Assembly (NCBI RefSeq): GCF_900102365.1
Contig: NZ_FOIN01000021.1
Location: forward strand, 1 to 46,030
Direction of reading: 5' to 3'
DNA from: Thomasclavelia cocleata
GTDB lineage: Bacteria; Bacillota_I; Bacilli_A; Erysipelotrichales; Coprobacillaceae
DNA length: 46,030 nucleotides
The notes beneath the pieces were generated by a model. It did not search any database. It was not told where the DNA came from and saw only the letters and a program-made list of their open reading frames with translations. How positions within the stretch are numbered: position 1 is the stretch's first letter; each line of letters begins with the position of its first letter. Below are positions 1-8,537 of the stretch, piece by piece. The position numbers and the translations under genes are program-made.

Positions 1-343
1 ACAGGATATAAAGATAATAAAAAAGAAGACAAAGTATACATATCAAATTAATTTTACAAGGGCATCGCATATCATAAGAAGGTTTCTAAACAAAAAAACG
101 GGTAAAAAATCACCCGTTGAGAACCTGATAGCCAAAGAAATACTTCCTGTCCGACCAGGAAGAACAAGCACACGTCATGTTTCTGCCAAAAAAGTCGTAT
201 GTTTCAACTATAGGTTTGACTAACACACGACTATTATATACCTTTGGAAAAGCAGTTTCAAGACTGTACTTTTTTGTGTACATAAAATAAAGCCATAAGC
301 ATAGATTTTTTATATTCTATACTTATGACTTCTTTCTTATCTT
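1..343. other. Left-edge region with no identifiable gene
   Basis: Short open stretches exist on both strands (one ends at a stop near position 49 on plus, another is about 55 codons on minus between roughly 120 and 290). None has a ribosome binding site or a family motif I can name. The only structure I can support is the minus-strand hairpin at 97-118 and a 12-bp imperfect stem at 294-327 (CATAAGCATAGA with TCTATACTTATG), which lies just downstream of the integrase remnant and may be its terminator. Confidence 0.4.
97..118 (-). terminator. Intrinsic terminator, minus direction
   Basis: The arms AACGGGT (97-103) and ACCCGTT (112-118) flank an 8-nt loop. On the minus strand the stem runs into a T tract (complement of the A run at 92-98). 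It would end leftward transcription, but no minus-strand gene could be identified directly upstream of it. Confidence 0.6.
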
Positions 344-361
344 CTTAACTTAATGACATTG
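344..361. repeat. 18-bp direct repeat, left copy
   Basis: The sequence cttaacttaatgacattg is repeated exactly at 3013-3030. In both places it covers the last codons and stop (MSLS*) of a minus-strand integrase-like reading frame. The copies bracket about 2.65 kb of debris and may be relics of a recombination or attachment site. Confidence 0.65.
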
Positions 362-509
362 ATTTAGAATAAGCTGTTTTAGCTTCTTTTTTTGTTTTAA
401 AGTCACTTTGATATTTTTGAATTTGTTTACCTGTTAAAGTATCATATCCTAAATTTGCTCTGAAATAATAAGTTCCATTGTCAGCTTTTTTAATGGGGTC
501 TTTTGCCAT
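345..509 (-). pseudogene. Tyrosine integrase remnant (arm-binding N-terminus joined to the last residues)
   Basis: The 54-aa product begins MAKDPIKKADNGTYYFRANL and carries the AP2-like arm-DNA-binding fold typical of the N-terminus of Tn916/phage-type tyrosine integrases. The ATG at 509 has a good AAGGAG site 8 nt upstream, so it is preferred over the longer frame from 530. Family members are about 380-400 aa; here the frame passes directly from the arm domain to SMSLS and a stop, so the core-binding and catalytic domains are missing. The 18 bp covering the C-terminal codons recur at 3013-3030, which suggests an internal deletion or recombination through the 3' end of an integrase gene. Confidence 0.7.
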
Positions 510-545
510 AATCTCACTCCTTACATACAATGCAAGAAGTGCAAT

Positions 546-2252
546 CAGTTTTTATCTGGTAATGTTATTCCTAAAAGTTCTTCTTTTGATGAGGCGAAAA
601 AGTGGTTTGAAAAATTATTATCATCACTTAAACTCGATGGAAAAGATCTTAGTTTCTGTGTTGGGAATCATGATTTATATCATAAACATGGCAATTACCA
701 ACATTTATATAAAGAAAGTGATATAGCTGATATCGATAATATTTATCGATATGAAAATATACAATTTTACGAAACAACATTAGAATATTATGAACAATTT
801 TGTGAAAGTTTAAATGTTGAGCCATATATATTTTTTATGAATAGTGATCTTGAGTATAGTTACAGTGTTGGGTATAAAAAAATAACAAGCAATAACGAAG
901 AATTAATACTAACAAGTTTTAATACTGCTCTTTTGTCTTATATGAAAAAAACTATAAGTGAAGATAAGATGTGGATAGGTTTAGAACAGGTAAAATCTTT
1001 AATAGGAAATAATATTTTACCAACTAAGGATTGTTTTGCAATTGCAATATTTCATCATCCAAGTAGATATTTATCATCTCATGAATTGTGTTCGTATGAT
1101 AATAGATAGGCAACTTTACCTTTATTACAAAAAAATGTAGATTTAATTTTATGTGGACACACTGAAACGGGTGATAAACCGATAATAAATAAACAAAAAG
1201 ATGGTGGAAGTATCTTAACAGGTGGTGCAACATATTATTCCGACAGTCATCCAATTTCGTTTAGTATTATAGAAGTTAAGGAGAAAAAGAAATTTGATGT
1301 AGTTAGTTATCAATATAATAGTATATGTGGATGGCACAAATTTGACGAACCAAATATAAGTATACCTGACGAAAATGGCTTTTGTGATAAAAGTACAATG
1401 TTTAGTGATTGTAAGTTAGAATTTAATTATGATCAATTGAAAAGAGAGATAGACTTAAAAGTTATGGTAGAAGAACAAAATTCAAGTCATTGTTTAAAAA
1501 TGAGTAATAAAAAGCATGTGACAAGAAATGTTGATGTTTCAATTGTGTGTAAATCAGATAAAAGCGTTGATTTTAAAATTGAGTTACCCAACAAGAAGAG
1601 GAATAATATAGAATCTATTTTAGAGAGGGAAAAAATATATAACTATAGTAATGAATTTGCTGATTCTAAAGATCCATTGAAAAAAATATGTTTGAAAAGT
1701 AATGAAAAAATAATTATTAGTGCCGATAATTTATCATGTAGCGATGAGTATGATAATGAAACAATAAACATATTAGAAGAATTAAGGAAAATCGAGAATT
1801 ATTTTGATGCGAAATTTATTTGTCCAGAGAGTGTTTACCAACTTGATGATAAATATAGGAAAGAACTTATTAACTTTATCGAGAAAGGCTATTCTATAAT
1901 ATCTAGTTTAAGACCAGATAAAATTGAACTTAGTATCAATAATGTTGACACTTTAAAATCAATTTATTCTATGATGAACAAATCCAACTGTACTTATTTA
2001 TATCGTTTAGAAAAAGAATTACCTATATTATATGATGCAACTTTAGAAGACGAAGATTTAGCATATGTGTTTGGTAAATATTCAGTTAATCTTAATGATT
2101 TAAAATTTAAAATTGATACTTTTGTAAAAGGTGATGTTAGATTAGTTGAATTTATCCCGATTTCAACAGCTGATACATATGTGACAAAGTTTGAGCATTT
2201 AAAAATAATAGAAGAAAAAGGTGAAAATATGATGGAGATTCCTAATTCATAA
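546..2252 (+). pseudogene. Calcineurin-like metallophosphoesterase, 5'-truncated and nonsense-interrupted
   Basis: One reading frame runs from about 546 to 2252 with a single in-frame TAG at 1107-1109. The translation shows metallophosphoesterase blocks in order: LSGNVI (normally a GD motif; Asp replaced by Asn), GNHDLY, HHPS and GHTETG. The N-terminal block with the first DxH motif is absent, so the gene starts abruptly next to the integrase remnant without a start codon. After the phosphatase domain come about 280 residues (1398-2252) of charged, Lys/Glu-rich sequence that I do not recognise. They could be a sensor or effector domain, as occurs in phosphoesterases of defence islands. The lost metal ligands, missing start and stop codon argue that it is dead. 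A hairpin terminator follows. Confidence 0.75.
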
Positions 2253-2284
2253 TAAATGTTTATTGTTAATTACTAAATTAAATT

Positions 2285-2336
2285 AAAAGAATCAGCTGCA
2301 TATTAATCAAATTAGATTAATCAGTTGATTCTTTTT
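2285..2336 (+). terminator. Terminator after the metallophosphoesterase remnant
   Basis: The 14-bp arms AAAAGAATCAGCTG (2285-2298) and CAGTTGATTCTTTT (2322-2335) pair with one G-U. A second inner dyad (ATTAATC/GATTAAT) lies in the loop and a T run follows. Confidence 0.75.
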
Positions 2337-2450
2337 ATGTGAAATAATATGATAATTGTATAATCACATTATTCTAACTACTTTATAGAATGGAATAGAG
2401 AATATCATACCGCTTTGCCGAGCCACTTGATATTCTCCAAAACCATTATT

Positions 2451-2747
2451 ATGATAACATCTATTAGCCAGGTTTTCAATACTGATACTAAATACAATCA
2501 GGATTCTTATGACAGCGATATCAGATGCTTAAATTATGCCACTGTTAAATGTCCTAAATGCGGTACTGTTGGTTTTTTTCATAATCATGGCAGATATTTC
2601 AGATATCTTTTTAATAACAGTGATGAACTTATCAATGTCCAACGTGTTCGATGTGAAAAATGCCTTTCCACTCATGCTCTTCTTCCTGATGTCATTATTC
2701 CATATCGATATTTTTCTGCTCCTCTTCTTTTGAAAACTCTGCTGAAC
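2451..2747 (+). pseudogene. Zinc-ribbon transposase-associated fragment (DUF6431-like)
   Basis: The frame contains CPKCG followed later by CEKC and THALLPDVIIPYRY. This zinc-ribbon/HTH signature is found at the N-terminus of DUF6431-type IS-encoded proteins. The similarity stops at about 2747, where the sequence becomes the antisense of an IS4-like transposase fragment. The plus frame then runs on only to a fortuitous stop at 2795. It is a truncated insertion-sequence relic of about 100 residues; the family assignment is from memory of the motif. Confidence 0.6.
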
Positions 2748-2870
2748 AAAAGCAGAAGTCGTAGGTGTGTTTTTGAAATCAAACAGATCATATAATTCAT
2801 CTTTGAGTGCATTAGCACCCATATTTCGTAAAAAGTTGACATTGTTCATAAGTAATCCTCCGTTTCGTAT
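2740..2870 (-). pseudogene. IS4-family transposase N-terminal fragment
   Basis: The minus-strand frame reads MGANALKDELYDLFDF then TPTTSAFVQQ, the conserved N-terminal block of IS4-type (DDE) transposases, where it is normally followed by the catalytic core. After VQQ (about 2740) the homology ends abruptly in the DUF6431-like fragment lying in the opposite direction. Only about 45 codons survive, with no DDE residues. Confidence 0.65.
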
Positions 2871-2884
2871 ACTTATAAACAATT

Positions 2885-2921
2885 GGCCTATTATTTATTT
2901 TAAAAAGATAAATAATAGGCC
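2885..2921. terminator. Perfect 14-bp hairpin
   Basis: GGCCTATTATTTAT (2885-2898) and ATAAATAATAGGCC (2908-2921) form a perfect stem with a 9-nt loop. There is no clear T tract on either side, so it may be an IS-end hairpin rather than a working terminator. Confidence 0.5.
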
Positions 2922-2971
2922 ACACAAATATGTACGAATGTCAATACTTTAAATAAAAAACAAAACAAAAA

Positions 2972-2999
2972 AGAGGGTTACATTTTATTGTAATCCTCT
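2972..2999 (-). terminator. Terminator of a vanished minus-strand integrase
   Basis: The arms AGAGGGTTACA (2972-2982) and TGTAATCCTCT (2989-2999) pair with one G-U. On the minus strand the stem is followed by a T run. It sits just downstream of the integrase 3'-end remnant at 3013-3030, where such a terminator would belong. Confidence 0.6.
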
Positions 3000-3012
3000 A
3001 TAAAGACAATAT

Positions 3013-3049
3013 CTTAACTTAATGACATTGGGGAAACCACTTCTTTTTT
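3013..3049 (-). pseudogene. Last codons of an integrase-like gene; contains the right copy of the 18-bp direct repeat
   Basis: On the minus strand the final codons read KEVVSPMSLS then TAA. The terminal MSLS* and flanking bases are identical over 18 bp (3013-3030) to the end of the integrase remnant at 345-509. An in-frame stop at 3050-3052 shows that only about a dozen codons are left. The identification rests on the repeat and on the terminator that follows. Confidence 0.45.
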
Positions 3050-3115
3050 TTAACAAAAATTTATTTTTTCAAATTGTATGAAATATATTGTTGAGTTTAT
3101 AAATAAATGAGATAA

Positions 3116-3271
3116 TTATTGTATGAAGAACTTAAAGAACAAACTAAAGATCTTATTGAAGCTGTTCGAAAAGCACCAGAGTTAGTTAAAGGATTCATTC
3201 ATAGAGTAATTCATTCAGAAAATAAAAATCCTGCATATCAGCTTCACAAAAAACATGAGCAATCATTATAA
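3116..3271 (+). pseudogene. C-terminal remnant of an unidentified mobile-element protein
   Basis: An open frame of about 50 codons (YEELKEQTKDLIEAVRKAPE and onward) ends at a TAA at 3269-3271. It has no start codon with a ribosome binding site and begins just after a stop. The composition is helical and Lys/Glu-rich. It could be the tail of a recombinase or mobilisation protein, but I do not recognise it with confidence. Confidence 0.35.
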
Positions 3272-3433
3272 AAAATCAAAGTCTTGGAAATAACCAGGAC
3301 TTTTACTGTATATAGATACTGTATCTTTATATTTTGTATAAAACTATTTGTAAATGCAAAGATTATCTATCATTATGATATAAAATGGTTTATAATTAAA
3401 AAGAAAATAAAAATTTACGGACAGGAGATTATT

Positions 3434-5224
3434 ATGGCACGGTATATAGTAAATAATTACTCAGTAGAAAACATAGTTTCTTGGATAAAAAGTGGTGAAT
3501 TTGCTATTCCAGAGATGCAAAGACCATTTGTGTGGGATTCTACAAAAGTAAGAGATTTGATAGATTCATTATATAAAGGCTATCCAGTTGGATATATTAT
3601 TATATGGAAAAATCCAGATATTAAATTAAAAGACGGAACTTTAAGTAGTGGAAAGAAAATTGTAATTGATGGACAACAACGTATTACTGCACTAACTGCT
3701 GCTATTGCTGGACATGATGTTGTTAATCAAGAATACAAGAAGGTAAGAATTAAGATTTCGTTTAATCCAATAAATGAAATATTTGAAGTTTATAATCCAG
3801 CTATTGGAAAAGATAGTAAAATGATTGACGATATTTCAGTTATTTTTGAACCAGGATTTGATAGTTTTAATTTTTCAATTGAGTATTCAAAAGAAAATAA
3901 TGTAGATCCATCTAAAATAAGTAAATCAATAACCAATCTTCAAGCAATAAAGGCGAATAACATAGGTGTAATTGAATTAGAGCATAGCCTAGATATTGAA
4001 ACTGTGACCGATATTTTTATAAGAATTAATTCAAAGGGAACAGTGCTATCGCAAGCGGATTTTGCCATGTCTAAAATCTCTTCTAATGAAAAATACGGAG
4101 GAGATATTATTCGTAAAACTATAGATTATTTTTGTCATTTAAAGCAAAGACCAATGGATATAGAAACCATCATGGAAAATGATAGAGATTTCTGCAAACT
4201 AGATGAATTTGACAAACTAAAATGGATTGCAAGAAATCATGATGATATATATAGTCCTGATTATACTGATGTATTAAGAGTAGCATTTACTTCTCAATTT
4301 TTAAGAGGAAAGTTAGCTGACTTAGTTAGTAAATTGTCAGGAAGAAATTTTGAAACTAGAGGTTATGAAGAACAAATATCAGAAGAATCTTATGAAAAAC
4401 TAAGAAATGGTGTAATGAAATTTGTTAATAAAACAAATTTTGACCGTTTTATAATGATAGTAAAATCTGCGGGCATCATTGATGAATCATTGGTTAGATC
4501 GGACAATGCTTTGAATTTTGGGTATGCTTTATACATTTTACTAAGAGATAAAGGGTTTAATGCAGATTATATAGAAACTGTAGTTAGAAAATGGATTGTA
4601 TTATCGCTTTTAACTGGAAGGTATTCAGGTTCACCAGAATCAATGTTTGATTTTGATATTAAGCGTTTTGATAGCAATGAGCCGATGGAATATTTACATA
4701 GTGTTGAATTAGGAGAATTGTCTGATGCTTATTGGGAACATATTTTACCTTCAAGATTAAACACTTCCGTTGCCAGTAGCCCCTATTTTAAATTGTATTT
4801 AATGGCTCAAGTAAAGGAAGGAAATCATGGTTTTTTATCAAATCACATAACTGTTCAAGCGTTGATTGAGAATAGAGGGGATATACACCATCTATTTCCT
4901 AAAAAATATCTTCAAAAAAATGGATTGGATGCAAGAGGAGAATATAATCAAATCGCAAATTATGCTTATACTCAGTCGGAAATCAACATAAAAATAAAAG
5001 ACGTAGCTCCACATGTTTATATGAAATGTATTTTAGATCAAATCAAAAATAAAGTGCCTACAATTGGTGGAATAGTTGATATGGTTAATTTAAAAGATAA
5101 TTTTAAACAAAATTGTATTCCAGATGATTTTTGTAATTATTCAATAGAGAATTATCGAAAATTCTTAGAAGAACGTAGAGTTTTAATGGCTCGTAAAATA
5201 AAAGATTTCTATAATGGATTGTAA
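3434..5224 (+). CDS. GmrSD-like DUF262/HNH defence protein
   Basis: This 596-aa protein starts at the ATG at 3434, seven bases behind AGGAGA; the longer frame upstream lacks a site. The N-terminal DUF262 (ParB/Srx-like NTPase) domain shows MQRPFVWD and the signature IDGQQRITAL. The C-terminal part holds IHHLFPKKYL, an HNH-type (DUF1524-like) nuclease motif. GmrSD and its relatives (type IV restriction, SspE, BrxU) use the DUF262 domain to hydrolyse nucleotides and the HNH domain to cut foreign, often modified, DNA. The stop is 14 bp from the Xre gene and the following hsdM, so it probably leads the type I restriction operon. Function is inferred from the family; the target modification is unknown. 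Confidence 0.85.
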   Translation: MARYIVNNYSVENIVSWIKSGEFAIPEMQRPFVWDSTKVRDLIDSLYKGYPVGYIIIWKNPDIKLKDGTLSSGKKIVIDGQQRITALTAAIAGHDVVNQEYKKVRIKISFNPINEIFEVYNPAIGKDSKMIDDISVIFEPGFDSFNFSIEYSKENNVDPSKISKSITNLQAIKANNIGVIELEHSLDIETVTDIFIRINSKGTVLSQADFAMSKISSNEKYGGDIIRKTIDYFCHLKQRPMDIETIMENDRDFCKLDEFDKLKWIARNHDDIYSPDYTDVLRVAFTSQFLRGKLADLVSKLSGRNFETRGYEEQISEESYEKLRNGVMKFVNKTNFDRFIMIVKSAGIIDESLVRSDNALNFGYALYILLRDKGFNADYIETVVRKWIVLSLLTGRYSGSPESMFDFDIKRFDSNEPMEYLHSVELGELSDAYWEHILPSRLNTSVASSPYFKLYLMAQVKEGNHGFLSNHITVQALIENRGDIHHLFPKKYLQKNGLDARGEYNQIANYAYTQSEINIKIKDVAPHVYMKCILDQIKNKVPTIGGIVDMVNLKDNFKQNCIPDDFCNYSIENYRKFLEERRVLMARKIKDFYNGL

Positions 5225-5238
5225 AAAAGGAGAGTGTT

Positions 5239-5445
5239 ATGAACGTTTGTTACAACAGATTGTTTAAGCTATTAATCGATAAAGGATTAAAGAAAACGGA
5301 ATTTGCTAAAGAAGTAGGCATTGGTCAAAATACCTTAGCTAAACTTTCAAAGAACGAATATGTATCTATGGAAGTTCTTGTAAAGATATGCAAAGGATTG
5401 AAATGCAATATTGAAGATGTAGTAGAAATTGTATGGGAGGATTAG
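5239..5445 (+). CDS. Small Xre/Cro-family HTH regulator
   Basis: This 68-aa protein is a single helix-turn-helix domain (FAKEVGIGQNTLAKLSKNEY) with the typical Cro/C1 C-terminal block (MEVLVKICKGLKCNIEDVVE). It has a strong site (AAGGAGAG) and ends 2 nt before hsdM. A paralogue with a nonsense codon (19422-19628) precedes the second hsdM remnant, so this is a conserved partner of these type I loci. It probably controls timing of methylase expression, as controller proteins do in other restriction systems. That role is inferred. Confidence 0.85.
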   Translation: MNVCYNRLFKLLIDKGLKKTEFAKEVGIGQNTLAKLSKNEYVSMEVLVKICKGLKCNIEDVVEIVWED

Positions 5446-5447
5446 AT

Positions 5448-6962
5448 ATGGCGAAGGAAACAAATGCAAATATTGGATTTGAAAAAGAACTGTGGGATGC
5501 GGCATGTGTGTTATGGGGGCATATCCCAGCAGCTGATTATAGAAAAGTAATTATAGGATTGATATTTTTACGCTATGTATCCAGTGCTTTTGATAAGCGT
5601 TATAAAGAATTAGTTGAAGAAAGTTATGGATTTGAAGAAGACAAAGATGCATATACAGAAGAAAATATTTTCTTCATTCCAGAAGTCGCCAGATGGGATT
5701 ATATAGCAGTCCATTCCCATGAACCAGAGATTGGTAAATATATTGATGAAGCAATGGAAGCTATTGAAAAGGAAAATACAACTTTAAAAGGTGTATTGCC
5801 TAAAAATTATGGAACACCTGATTTAGATAAAACAGTTTTGGGAGATGTGGTAGACTTATTTACTAACAAAATTCATATGGATGGTACCGATCAAGATATG
5901 GATTTACTTGGTAGAACATATGAATATTGTATAGCTGAATTTGCGGCTAAAGAAGGTAAGGATGGAGGAGAATTCTATACGCCTTCTAGCATTGTAAAAT
6001 TATTAGTAGAAATATTAAAACCATATGATAACTGTCGTGTGTATGACCCATGTTGTGGCTCAGGTGGGATGTTTGTTCAATCGGCAAAATTCATTCAAGC
6101 TCATAGTGGAAATAGGGATAGTATTTCTGTCTATGGACAAGAAGCAAATCCAGACACATGGAAAATGGCAAAAATTAATATGGCAATTAGAGGAATTGAT
6201 GCTGATTTTGGACAATATAATGCAGATACATTTACCAATGATTTACATAAAACATTAAAAGCAGATTTTATAATGGCTAATCCTCCATTTAACTGGAAAG
6301 GATTAAAAATTGATCAACTAAAAGATGATGTGAGATGGAAATATGGTACTCCTCCAGGTGGAAATGCAAACTTCGCTTGGATTCAACATATGATTTATCA
6401 TTTAGCACCAAAAGGGAAAATCGGTTTAGTACTAGCTAATGGTGCTTTATCATCACAAACAAGTGGTGAAGGTGAAATTAGAAAGAACATTATAGAAGAT
6501 GATTTAATCGAAGGTATTGTCGCTTTACCAACACAATTGTTCTACAGCGTTACTATTCCAGTAACATTATGGTTTATTTCTAAAGATAAAAAACAAAAAG
6601 GAAAAACAATATTCATTGATGCTCGCAAAATGGGGTACATGGTAGATAGAACACATCGTGATTTCACAGAAGAAGATATCAATAAAATAGCAAAAACATT
6701 TGAAGATTTCCAAAATGGAATTGATGTTGATGAAAAAGGTTATTGTGCTGTGTGTTCTATAGAAGATATTAAAAATCAAGATTATATTTTAACTCCAGGA
6801 AGATATGTCGGTATTGAAGAGCAAGAAGAAGATGATGAACCATTTGATGAAAAGATGGCTAGATTAACTTCTGAATTATCTGATATGTTTGCCAAATCCC
6901 ATGAACTTGAAGAGGAAATTCGTAATAAATTGGGGGCGATTGGGTATGAACTTAAGCGATGA
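5448..6962 (+). CDS. hsdM: Type I restriction-modification methyltransferase subunit HsdM
   Basis: This 504-aa N6-adenine methyltransferase starts at the ATG at 5448 behind GGGAGG; an in-frame ATG at 5433 lies upstream of that site. It has the HsdM N-terminal helical domain (NANIGFEKELWDAACVLWGH), the SAM-binding motif VYDPCCGSGGMF (residues 198-209) and the catalytic NPPF (278-281). With HsdS it forms the methylase, and with HsdR the restriction complex. Its 3' end overlaps the PIN gene by 17 bp. The full set of motifs and normal length indicate it is active. Confidence 0.96.
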   Translation: MAKETNANIGFEKELWDAACVLWGHIPAADYRKVIIGLIFLRYVSSAFDKRYKELVEESYGFEEDKDAYTEENIFFIPEVARWDYIAVHSHEPEIGKYIDEAMEAIEKENTTLKGVLPKNYGTPDLDKTVLGDVVDLFTNKIHMDGTDQDMDLLGRTYEYCIAEFAAKEGKDGGEFYTPSSIVKLLVEILKPYDNCRVYDPCCGSGGMFVQSAKFIQAHSGNRDSISVYGQEANPDTWKMAKINMAIRGIDADFGQYNADTFTNDLHKTLKADFIMANPPFNWKGLKIDQLKDDVRWKYGTPPGGNANFAWIQHMIYHLAPKGKIGLVLANGALSSQTSGEGEIRKNIIEDDLIEGIVALPTQLFYSVTIPVTLWFISKDKKQKGKTIFIDARKMGYMVDRTHRDFTEEDINKIAKTFEDFQNGIDVDEKGYCAVCSIEDIKNQDYILTPGRYVGIEEQEEDDEPFDEKMARLTSELSDMFAKSHELEEEIRNKLGAIGYELKR

Positions 6963-7995
6963 AACAACGTACTGGTTGATTTTTGATACAAATGCTCTTT
7001 TCCAAGCATATGAAAAGAAAGCGGATTTCACAATCTTTAACTTTAATGCAACATTTGAAAATGTAATTGATATGATTAACCAACTTGATATATATAATCA
7101 GGTAACCGTAGCGATCCCAAGTGTTGTTTGGAATGAAATGGAAAAACAGATTATAGCAAAGCATGATGAATTACTTTTAACCTATAAAAATACAATATCA
7201 AAGAAACGGTTCCCTGAGTATTCCATACAGGAGAATTCTACAATAAATTATCCAGAGTACATAAAAATTAGAATTGAAGAATATAAGAAAGAAATTTCAG
7301 AAAAATTGAATAAAGTTATAGAGATTCCAATTGCTTCTAATAATAGATTTAAAAGCATAGTAAATCGTGCATTCGATAAATTACCTCCTTTTGAAGGAAA
7401 AGATAAAAAGTCCGATAAAGGATTTAAAGATGCATTGTTATGGGAAAGTATTTTAGAATTTGCATTAAAGCATCGAAACTCAAAAATTATATACTATTCT
7501 AAAGATAATGCTTTTGGAGAATTTCTTTTAAAGGAGTTTACAGAAAACATATCAGATTCTTCACTATTTATATGCAAAAATGAAAGTGAAGTTAAGATAC
7601 AATTAGAAGAGTGGGCGCTAGAAATCGATAAATATTCCTATCAACCAATTGAAGATTTTGATGAAAATAAGGAAATTATCGATTGGCTAAATTCTGGAGA
7701 TTTTCTTGTACAAATAATAGAACGAGATTATGGTTTTGTTGAACAAGGGCGTTTAATTACTTCAACAACTGCTCATTTGGTAAGCATTGATAATATTGAA
7801 TGTTTAAATAAAAATGAAGATTCAAAAGAGTATTATATAGAAACCACTTTAAGAATTGAATACAATTTAAAAGATGGCGGAAACATATCAGAAATCATTA
7901 ATGCAGGTATTCAAGTTGAAAAATTGGAGGATGTTGTTTTTTCTGTTGAAGATGTATATAGAATAAATGAGGACGAAGATGAAAGTGAGACTTAA
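6946..7995 (+). CDS. PIN-domain (DUF4935-like) predicted ribonuclease inside the hsd operon
   Basis: The 349-aa protein starts at the ATG at 6946, overlapping hsdM, with a G-rich site (GGGGGCG) upstream. The N-terminal 195 residues show PIN-type acidic positions: D14 in LIFDTNAL, E64 in WNEME, D162 in KGFKDALLW and D187 in YSKDNAF. All four are kept, so metal-dependent RNase activity is plausible. The last 150 residues are acidic, look like beta-sheet and are not recognised. It ends 2 nt before hsdS. Its place between hsdM and hsdS suggests a toxin-like back-up to restriction, or an accessory nuclease. Neither is demonstrated. Confidence 0.8.
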   Translation: MNLSDETTYWLIFDTNALFQAYEKKADFTIFNFNATFENVIDMINQLDIYNQVTVAIPSVVWNEMEKQIIAKHDELLLTYKNTISKKRFPEYSIQENSTINYPEYIKIRIEEYKKEISEKLNKVIEIPIASNNRFKSIVNRAFDKLPPFEGKDKKSDKGFKDALLWESILEFALKHRNSKIIYYSKDNAFGEFLLKEFTENISDSSLFICKNESEVKIQLEEWALEIDKYSYQPIEDFDENKEIIDWLNSGDFLVQIIERDYGFVEQGRLITSTTAHLVSIDNIECLNKNEDSKEYYIETTLRIEYNLKDGGNISEIINAGIQVEKLEDVVFSVEDVYRINEDEDESET

Positions 7996-7997
7996 AT

Positions 7998-8537
7998 ATG
8001 AATATAAATCGAACAAAAATGTCTTTAATTGATTATATTGAAATGAATCCGAGAGAAACAATTGCTAAAGGTTGTATAGCTAAGAAAATAGGAATGGACA
8101 AACTCCAACCATTTTGTCGAGATATTCTGGAATATGAATTAGCCGAATTTAATGGAGGCTCTAAGTTTCGTAATGGTGATACTATTATGGCTCGAATTAC
8201 CCCTTGCCTTGAGAACGGGAAAACCGCTATGGTGACTATTTTGGATGAAAATGAGGTGGGTTTCGGTTCAACTGAATACATTGTGTTTAGAGCAAAAAAA
8301 GGGTGGACAATTCCTAATTTTGTTTACTACCTTGTTTGCAGTTCGGTTGTACGAGAACCTGCAATAAAGTCAATGGTTGGATCATCTGGACGACAAAGAG
8401 TACAAACGGATATAGTAGCAAATCTTGAAATTAATTTTCCTTCACTTGACAAGCAAACTCGAATTTCCAGTATACTAAAATCACTGGATGATAAAATTGC
8501 TTTAAATAATAAAATAAACAATAATTTAGTGGCTTAG
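7998..8537 (+). CDS. hsdS: HsdS N-terminal half (first target-recognition domain), split by DNA inversion
   Basis: This 179-aa product contains one target-recognition domain and the central conserved helix (KSLDDKIALNNKINNNL), and then stops as VA*. Full HsdS is about 390-400 aa with two such domains. The break falls exactly at inversion site A (8515-8528). The missing C-terminal half lies immediately downstream in reverse orientation (8534-9205). Recombination between sites A and B would join codon TTA 8526-8528 in frame to CTG and give a protein of about 394 aa. In the present state it is a half-subunit; half-HsdS proteins can sometimes dimerise, so some activity is possible. Confidence 0.9.
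   Translation: MNINRTKMSLIDYIEMNPRETIAKGCIAKKIGMDKLQPFCRDILEYELAEFNGGSKFRNGDTIMARITPCLENGKTAMVTILDENEVGFGSTEYIVFRAKKGWTIPNFVYYLVCSSVVREPAIKSMVGSSGRQRVQTDIVANLEINFPSLDKQTRISSILKSLDDKIALNNKINNNLVA
8515..8528 (+). repeat. hsdS inversion site A
   Basis: The core is TAAACAATAATTTA on plus. It encodes the NNNL at the junction of the two HsdS halves. Together with site D the match extends to 22 bp (8515-8536 against 11481-11502). Sites A and C point one way, B and D the other. Confidence 0.9.

Noticed and set aside
2885-2921. Perfect hairpin considered as the operator of a regulator
   Set aside because: No regulator gene is near and the surroundings are transposase debris. A structural IS remnant is simpler.
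3284-3433. N-terminal extension of the DUF262 protein, hydrophobic like a signal peptide
   Set aside because: No ribosome binding site at the upstream start, the composition is AT-rich noise, and a perfect AGGAGA lies before the ATG at 3434.
6889-6945. Longer start for the PIN protein inside hsdM
   Set aside because: The extra 19 residues are translated from the hsdM tail. The ATG at 6946 has a nearby G-rich site and gives the expected PIN N-terminus.
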